A DNA stretch of 64,000 bases from Reticulitermes lucifugus. Its lineage: Eukaryota > Arthropoda > Insecta > Blattodea > Rhinotermitidae. Shown in pieces: positions 58,245 through 64,000 of the stretch. Each line of letters opens with the position of its first letter. Positions within the stretch are counted from its first letter, which is position 1. Both the position numbers and the translations under genes were made by a program. Location: positions 124,001 to 188,000 of the forward strand of contig JAKCWW010000009.1 in the NCBI GenBank assembly GCA_026260175.1, read 5' to 3'. Below the pieces are notes generated by a model that searched no databases, was not told the origin of the DNA, and was given only the letters and a program-made list of their open reading frames with translations.

Positions 58245-58904
58245 AAGTAACTTGTGCGTGGAGTATGCCCGGCCAAATGTGTAAACGGTATGTACTCGTA
58301 TTATAGGACTAATTCTCAACCGAAACAGACGTAGTGCCCAGTTTGTGTTTGTCTCATTCAGACGTATCAGCAGGTGCTTAATATCAAATAATTTGATATT
58401 TTCCCGATTTCGGTGAATTCTGTGGCCAATTTTACATGTTTGAAACAATTTCATAAACATTTAAAATGCCCTCTTTTTCTTTATACTTCTCTGATTCCAA
58501 AACATCGAATTTTGCCTGACACCAATCGATGTTAGTCACAAAATAAAATACATCCCATGACTTGCGTTTATGACATATTTATGTCTACGTCAGTGGTGAA
58601 TTCTACCTTAGCAGTGCAAAATAGCATATACTGTCTGTTTCTTAGAACACTGCATTCGATGAGAATGAATATTCTTTAAATGTACTATAATAAAAATAAA
58701 AAAATTTTTGAAAGCAAACAGAGGTATATATAAAGCTGTAAGTCACATTGAAATTGAAAGTCTTTAAGGACTTTACTTTACTGTCCGTCGAAATTAAATA
58801 ATTGGAATAATAATAATAATAAATATCTTCTTATTCGGTGAATCTCGAAGTCTTCAAAAAGAAAAAGAGAATAATGATATTAAGTATTATTATTATACGT
58901 AGAA

Positions 58905-59070
58905 TGGAAAGGCTTGAATTGGATGCGTCTGATACGATAAGGGCGATTGGTAGGGTCTTGTGAAGGCAGCATTGAACACTTCGGTCCAAAAAGACGGGGA
59001 ATTTCGTGACTAGCTGAGGAACTGTTAGTTTGACTAGCTGAGGAAGTGTTAGCTTTCCCAGAAATGCTCT
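58905..59070 (+). mobile_element. LINE 3'-end fragment with 24-bp duplication
   Basis: A frame reads GLNWMRLIR, a stop, GRLVGSCEG and, beyond the family stop, the segment GGGGAATTTCGTGACTAGC shared with other copies. GACTAGCTGAGGAA followed by about 10 bp occurs twice in tandem (59008-59031 and 59032-59055, two mismatches). Confidence 0.5.
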
Positions 59071-61811
59071 GCTTCATGAGTTATGTGTTTAGATATTTGC
59101 AAGTATTATGCAAGTAGGATAGAAGAATAATCCTAATAGGCCATTATTCATTGTGATCGTATTTTATATACCTAATATTCACTTCTAATATAGATTAGTT
59201 TTAATTTCGTTTCAATTTATAGGTATTAAATTAAAATTACCACACAAAGTTAATGAAGTAAACAGAACCCATGACACCGTTTATCTTGACTTTTCTGCCA
59301 TATATATTCAGTGATATGCATATGCAGTACTGTGAAATTTATGTTGCAGGGTAATTAAATATTTATTGACATACCAGGCAAGTAAATTATTCCATTGCGT
59401 TGATCAAAGGCCACGACCTAATAAGCGATACTGGTCTGTCAGACACAGCAGAATGTATGCAGCAACACAACAGGGAATTGTTAATAATTCAAACAGTTAC
59501 AATAATTTTAACCATAATTCACTAAAAGCGTTCGGAAATTCAAAATTTAAATATTCATCCTACGATCATACAGATTTATGGTATATTTACTCATATGTAT
59601 ATACACTTATATTAGAAAACAATATTAAATTTAGTTCAATTGCTTACGTTTGAACAAATATTCGCAGAGTAGTAAACATACATTTTATATTCCTGAAGAA
59701 CATCTCTGCTTGTAATGTCGTTATTCTAAACTCCTGCAGCCTGATATTCGGTTCGCACTATGTTGTGTTTCAGAAATAATATGATGCTCAGTATGGGAAC
59801 CGTAAATGGAAAATTCCTAACTTTACTTACAAATTATGTAACATTCGTTATTAATGTTGTCAGTGTATCAGTGAGCTCTTCTAAAACTGTAGGAACAGAA
59901 AATCCTGGCGATCTAGTTTTGTGGAGGACAGTACTATCAAAATGGATTTCGGCGAGGAAATATTTGTGTTGTTACGGACTGACTAAGAATGCGGTTCAAT
60001 GGCTACTGTTTTTTTAATATGGCAAGGAACTTCCTTCTCCGTAACATAAGGCAGAAATTTTTTGATCAGCTTAGATATTATTGGCTTCTTAAGGACTCCA
60101 AGAAGTTAGGTGCTTGTATAAAAATTCTATGATATAAAACGTAGGCTCGATGCGAGATGAAACATTTGTAACGGTTTAATTTGCCATTCAATGTTCGAGC
60201 CAAAGAATCCATAAATATTGCATTGAAATAATTTCAAGTGTTTTTACGAATACATGAATGGATTAAGAACAAAACTTCAATAAAGTTGACGTTATTGCAT
60301 GCGTGTGTGTGAGGGATTGTGCACCCATTCTGTAGGCAGACAGGTTACAATACGGTACATCGAGCATCATCGCCATCATCATGTAGATGAGTACGGCCTC
60401 TGATAGAGCAGCCTTTGTGGCCGTTAGGTTGTTCTAGATCGATCATGCACGGATTATTGTTACTCCCAGTTAATGAGATGGTACCGTTGACGATTTAACA
60501 CTGGCTCAGGCACGGACAATATTACCCTCATTATAGGAAACATCTCCGCGACAGCCAGCGAATTCTTAGGGCAGCTGTTGGGAATTTTTTTGACTGCATC
60601 GACAAATTTGGGCGCGGGTAGCTTAGGCTAGTTGGGTAAATGATGAACTATTTTTAAACGCAGGGACAAAGGCGGGTGTTAAACTTTGCGCGCAGAAGGA
60701 GAGGTACTTTTGCAGAGTTGCAAGACTACTGCTGTAAAAACGGTGCAGCCTGTGTAAAGCCTATTACGATATTTTAGCCTCGGCCCTCCGCTACTTACAG
60801 TTGGCAACGTCAACTCTTTGGATCGCAGTGTTCTTCGCAGGCCCTTTCAGCTGACGCTGATTGGCCAACGATCATGTGGTCACATCCCTTGTTACAGCTC
60901 ATCTGCAACCACCCGCCTTCGTTCCTGTGTTTGAGCATAGCATCAATTCGTATTTAGATAAAGGTACTCTTGTCTTAGTTATCAATGTAGTGGTACAGAC
61001 TGCCTTTAAATTTAAACATAAAAAAATTTGAGTATTCCCATCTGTAGCTGCACTTTTGACAGATATCCCTTCCAATGAAACTCTGTTAAACATTATAGCC
61101 CTTCATGGGCACTTAAAATTACGGTTATAATAAATAAGCAAGTCTAGTGACACTTTGCTGGCAAAAGGTATGAACTGCAGTTACCTACAGACAGAAGCTA
61201 AGATCGGTACTTTTTATCTCATTTATTTCTGTCAACTTACGATCTTATTAGCGATTACTAAATGTCTTATTTCTATGCAATGAGAGAATGACAAGCCTTG
61301 AAACGCACGCACGCACTGGCCTATATATGGTATTTTTTTCCCCCATCTGCAACCCAATAACTCTAATAATTTCTCCTTCTTGTACTTTTGCTATGAAACC
61401 CATCCCGAGGATTAACGGTGACGTAACACATCACTGCGAAAGTTACTGTTGATTTTTTTAAGTATTGTTTTAATGGAACCTTCACGTTTCAGAACTGCAC
61501 AGTGAAAGAGAGAACGACCTGCTATTTGATTTGTGGCGGCCGTAATTGTACATGAGAGAGCTGTTGCTGTTGGTGAGGCAGATCTTACGTCATTTACAGC
61601 TCGTCTGCTAACCATCAATAATGTAATCTGGGGGCGTTTATGTTCTCCTTCATGGATGTGCATAGCCTACGGCATTGCTCGTTTATGTGGCCTGTTTTAC
61701 GTCTATGTCTGTGTCTCGTGTAAGTAGGTATATAAAGAAGGGACTAAGACGGCACTGCGCTGATGGTAGAGTGATTTTGGTCAGATGAATGGGAAGGATT
61801 TAGAAGGAATG

Positions 61812-61975
61812 ACCATGACCTAATTAGGTTGTGATCCTTGTATTTTGCTGGAAGGATATACGGAAACCACAAAAGCCGTGTCAGTGTATTCAGTGTCCTG
61901 ACCAATATTCGAATACAGAACCTCCTAAAATAAGAGTAGAGAGCGTTACCGCAACGCCAGCCCGTTCAGTATGTA
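61812..61975 (+). repeat. Dispersed repeat fragment
   Basis: Includes GGATATACGGAAACCACA and ACCGCAACGCCAGCCCG. I remember a similar segment (encoding a peptide like LPQRPARSV) as repetitive in cockroach sequence. It forms the start of a longer meaningless open frame. Assignment from memory only. Confidence 0.35.
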
Positions 61976-62004
61976 ATTTTTCGTATTACTTTATTTGTCT
62001 GTCT

Positions 62005-62690
62005 ATAACATTTATCCCGTGTTACGCGGATTACTGGTTCTCTGTCGCTTTTCGCCATATTTACTGGTTTACTGCTTCTTCAGGTGTTACATTCTTCTGC
62101 TTCATCACTCTTTCCACTTTCCTTTCCCACTTTATTTCGGGTCTTCCTCTTCTTTATCTTCCTTGCGGCGACCAGGTCAGTATTCGCTTAGGTCATCTGT
62201 TATCTCCCACGAGTAATATATGTCCATACAATTTTAACGTGTTATTTTCCATCCTTTATACAATTCTTTGTGTTACTCTCATTTTATATTTAATGACTTC
62301 ATTCCTTACTTTTAGTATTTTGGATGCTCTTGCAGCTCTTCTCCAAAAATCCATTTCTGTACTAAACAGCTTTCTGTTTAACCTTTAATCCACTGTCCAG
62401 ATTTCACAACCATAACTTAAAATGCTTTCTGTCACTGTGTAAAATATCCGTTTTTTGTATTCAATAAACTATGTTTATTCAAGAGTAGGCTGTTTAATGT
62501 TCTTGTGGCTTTCCTGGCTTGCTTAGTCCTGTTTAACACTTCTTTTCACTTTACCGACTTTGTGAAAGTGGATCGTAAGCATTTAAATGCCTCAGGCTTG
62601 TGACTTTAATTTCGATGTTATCTTCTATTTCAATACTTTTTATGCCACTTCTTGTCACATTTGTCTATTATCAGTTTATTTAATGAAGTT
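62005..62690 (-). mobile_element. Second LINE family, ORF2 C-terminal fragment
   Basis: The minus strand translates as SILSYGCEIWTVD, TEMDFWRRAARASKILKVRN, TQRIV, RMENNTLKLYGHILLV and RRGRPEIKWERKVERVMKQ, a classic LINE segment from the end of the RT to the C-terminus. Upstream pieces (NIEIK, QARKATRTLNSLL) lie near 62500-62610 in another frame. It differs from the family at 30.8 kb. Several stops and shifts; 3'-end fragment only. Confidence 0.8.
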
Positions 62691-62702
62691 TTCAACAGCT
62701 TG

Positions 62703-62905
62703 GGACCTGGGATAACGCGGGTGGTACAATGCATAGATTACGGGATTGACTACGGTTGAATCCTTCAAACTTCCAAACCGGCTCTATGACCCATTCAGAC
62801 CTATGTTAAATGGATTTAGGGAGCTGTTTTCCTGGGGCCAAAGCGGCTCTAGTGTGAACCTGACCATTCCCCTCCCCCTAGTACATAGTTTGCGAAGAGT
62901 GAGCT
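62703..62905 (+). mobile_element. SINE family A, diverged copy
   Basis: Head GGGTGGTACAATGCATAG, then GACTACGGTTGAATCC; body GACCCATTCAGACCTATG, TTTTCCTGGGGCCAAAGCGG and CCCCTCCCCCTAGTACATAG. Order agrees with family A at low similarity. Confidence 0.5.
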
Positions 62906-64000
62906 ATAAAACATGCTTTCAATCTGATTACTCGCGGTAATATTTCAATGTCCACTTGCATTAGGGTTCAGTAGTGTGTGCTATTTAAGAGTTTTTATGC
63001 TTTTGCAGCGGTGTAAGGTGCAATATTTGTTTCCGGGGTAACAGACGCAAAATAACCTGTCCAAAGGGAGTGGGTTGGCCCCAGTCTGGTGCAGCTTGCT
63101 GATGAACAATGGTCAAGCCGTAATACACTTTCACTTCCTACTTATCTCGGTGAGAGAGAAAGACGCCACGCCTGTGTCTCTGATGCTAGTGGCTATCCCA
63201 CACCACTATAATTGCATAAACACTAAATGCAATTATACTGGTCGTTTCCTGCCATTGCAGGTGTCGATGTTTATCGTAAATACATTTCGGTATGTACGTG
63301 TGTACTGCAATTAGGAAAGTAGACCAAGAAATAAGTGGCGCAAGATAAAATTACGTAGAGTAAATGTGCAGGTTAATGTAGAGGTAGAGCTCCACACTTG
63401 TACGTGGAAGATAAGACGTTCTTTACTCCAAATATCATCACGCATTCTTACTTGGTTTTGCCCAGTCTCTCCAGAGAAAATCTGGGATTTTATTTCAATC
63501 CGACCACGACTGCTTCCTCCCAAGTCATGGTTGCTTCTCATCCTATTATTCAACACTGTGTACTCTGAGCTGCTGACTGCTTCCTAAAATAGACTAAATA
63601 AAACTACACACAGAACTTAACTGCAGGCCTCCGAACTGTATTAGTGTTGAAACAGCCGTACATAAATCCTCCATTATCACGACTTACCTTGTATAAAATT
63701 AGTAAAGTGGTAAAACATTATTCTAAAGGAAACCCCTTGGACCTGAATAGTTTCTTTCTTTTCGCACATGTTTCCATTCATTGAGTCACATAATAATTTT
63801 AATAAAAAATGGTGGATAGTCCAAACCCCTTTTATATACGATTTAAATAACAATTCATAAAATTGTGTCACATATTTAAGAATGTTCTTTGTTTTTCAGT
63901 TCATTATACAATTTTTTCTTATTTGTGGTATCCATTAAGGCAATTTGCACAAATTTGTCATCTGTACAGCTCAGTAATCCTCTGTATTCAGTTGGTCGGT

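Larger units (their letters stand above)
28810..64000. other. Gene-poor, repeat-rich region without recognisable host exons
   Basis: About 35 kb in which every open frame is short and none carries a host domain I recognise. The identifiable content is transposable-element debris listed separately. Stretches 32.4-34.9, 35.1-38.3, 39.7-42.5, 44.0-45.7, 45.9-49.8, 52.8-53.2 and 59.1-61.8 kb hold nothing I can name. Isolated short exons of a neighbouring gene cannot be excluded by eye. Confidence 0.5.

Noticed and set aside
61831-62388. 185-aa plus-strand open frame, hydrophobic
   Set aside because: Its second half is the antisense of a LINE C-terminal region on the minus strand and its start is another repeat; hydrophobicity comes from the T-rich complement.

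Overview
The window reads as nuclear DNA of an insect: AT-rich, intron-rich and full of degraded transposable elements. It holds one clear protein-coding gene, a cuticular protein with a Rebers-Riddiford chitin-binding domain. The repeats (tRNA-headed SINEs with AAAGGT-type tails, and LINE 3' ends of a type I remember from cockroaches and termites) suggest Blattodea, possibly a cockroach such as Periplaneta. That placement rests on memory of repeat families and is an inference.

The gene lies on the minus strand. I could assemble four coding exons, all joined in phase 0: 28645-28659 (start codon plus four codons), 19873-19956 (rest of the signal peptide and mature N-terminus), 6178-6456 (chitin-binding domain) and 1505-5434 (a 1309-codon exon ending the protein). 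The predicted product is 1435 aa: secreted, one N-terminal chitin-binding domain, then a very long Ser/Thr-rich and Gln/Tyr-rich low-complexity region, a Pro-Val repeat block and a distinctive C-terminal tail. The introns are about 8.7 kb, 13.4 kb and 0.74 kb; the two large ones carry SINE, LINE and foldback-element copies.

From about 28.8 kb to 64 kb I see no host gene. This stretch is intergenic, or intron of a gene whose exons I cannot recognise. It contains several 3'-truncated fragments of one LINE family (the best includes a reverse-transcriptase core at 49.8-50.4 kb), a second LINE end at 62.0-62.7 kb (minus), a decayed DDE transposase at 54.25-54.6 kb, a 670-bp internally deleted pogo/Tigger-like element at 51.5-52.2 kb sitting in a TA repeat, foldback elements, SINEs, and a 0.27-kb TTGG/TTAG/TCGG minisatellite. 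A 50-base run of N at 26579-26628 interrupts a SINE.

The observations I rate highest are the reconstructed giant cuticular protein and a recurrent short element, CTGAWGA / small stem-loop / GAAAC, found at several dispersed sites and inside the foldback elements. Its hairpin appears to be preserved by compensating changes and resembles the core of a hammerhead ribozyme. No complete new system (defence, biosynthetic or otherwise) is visible.
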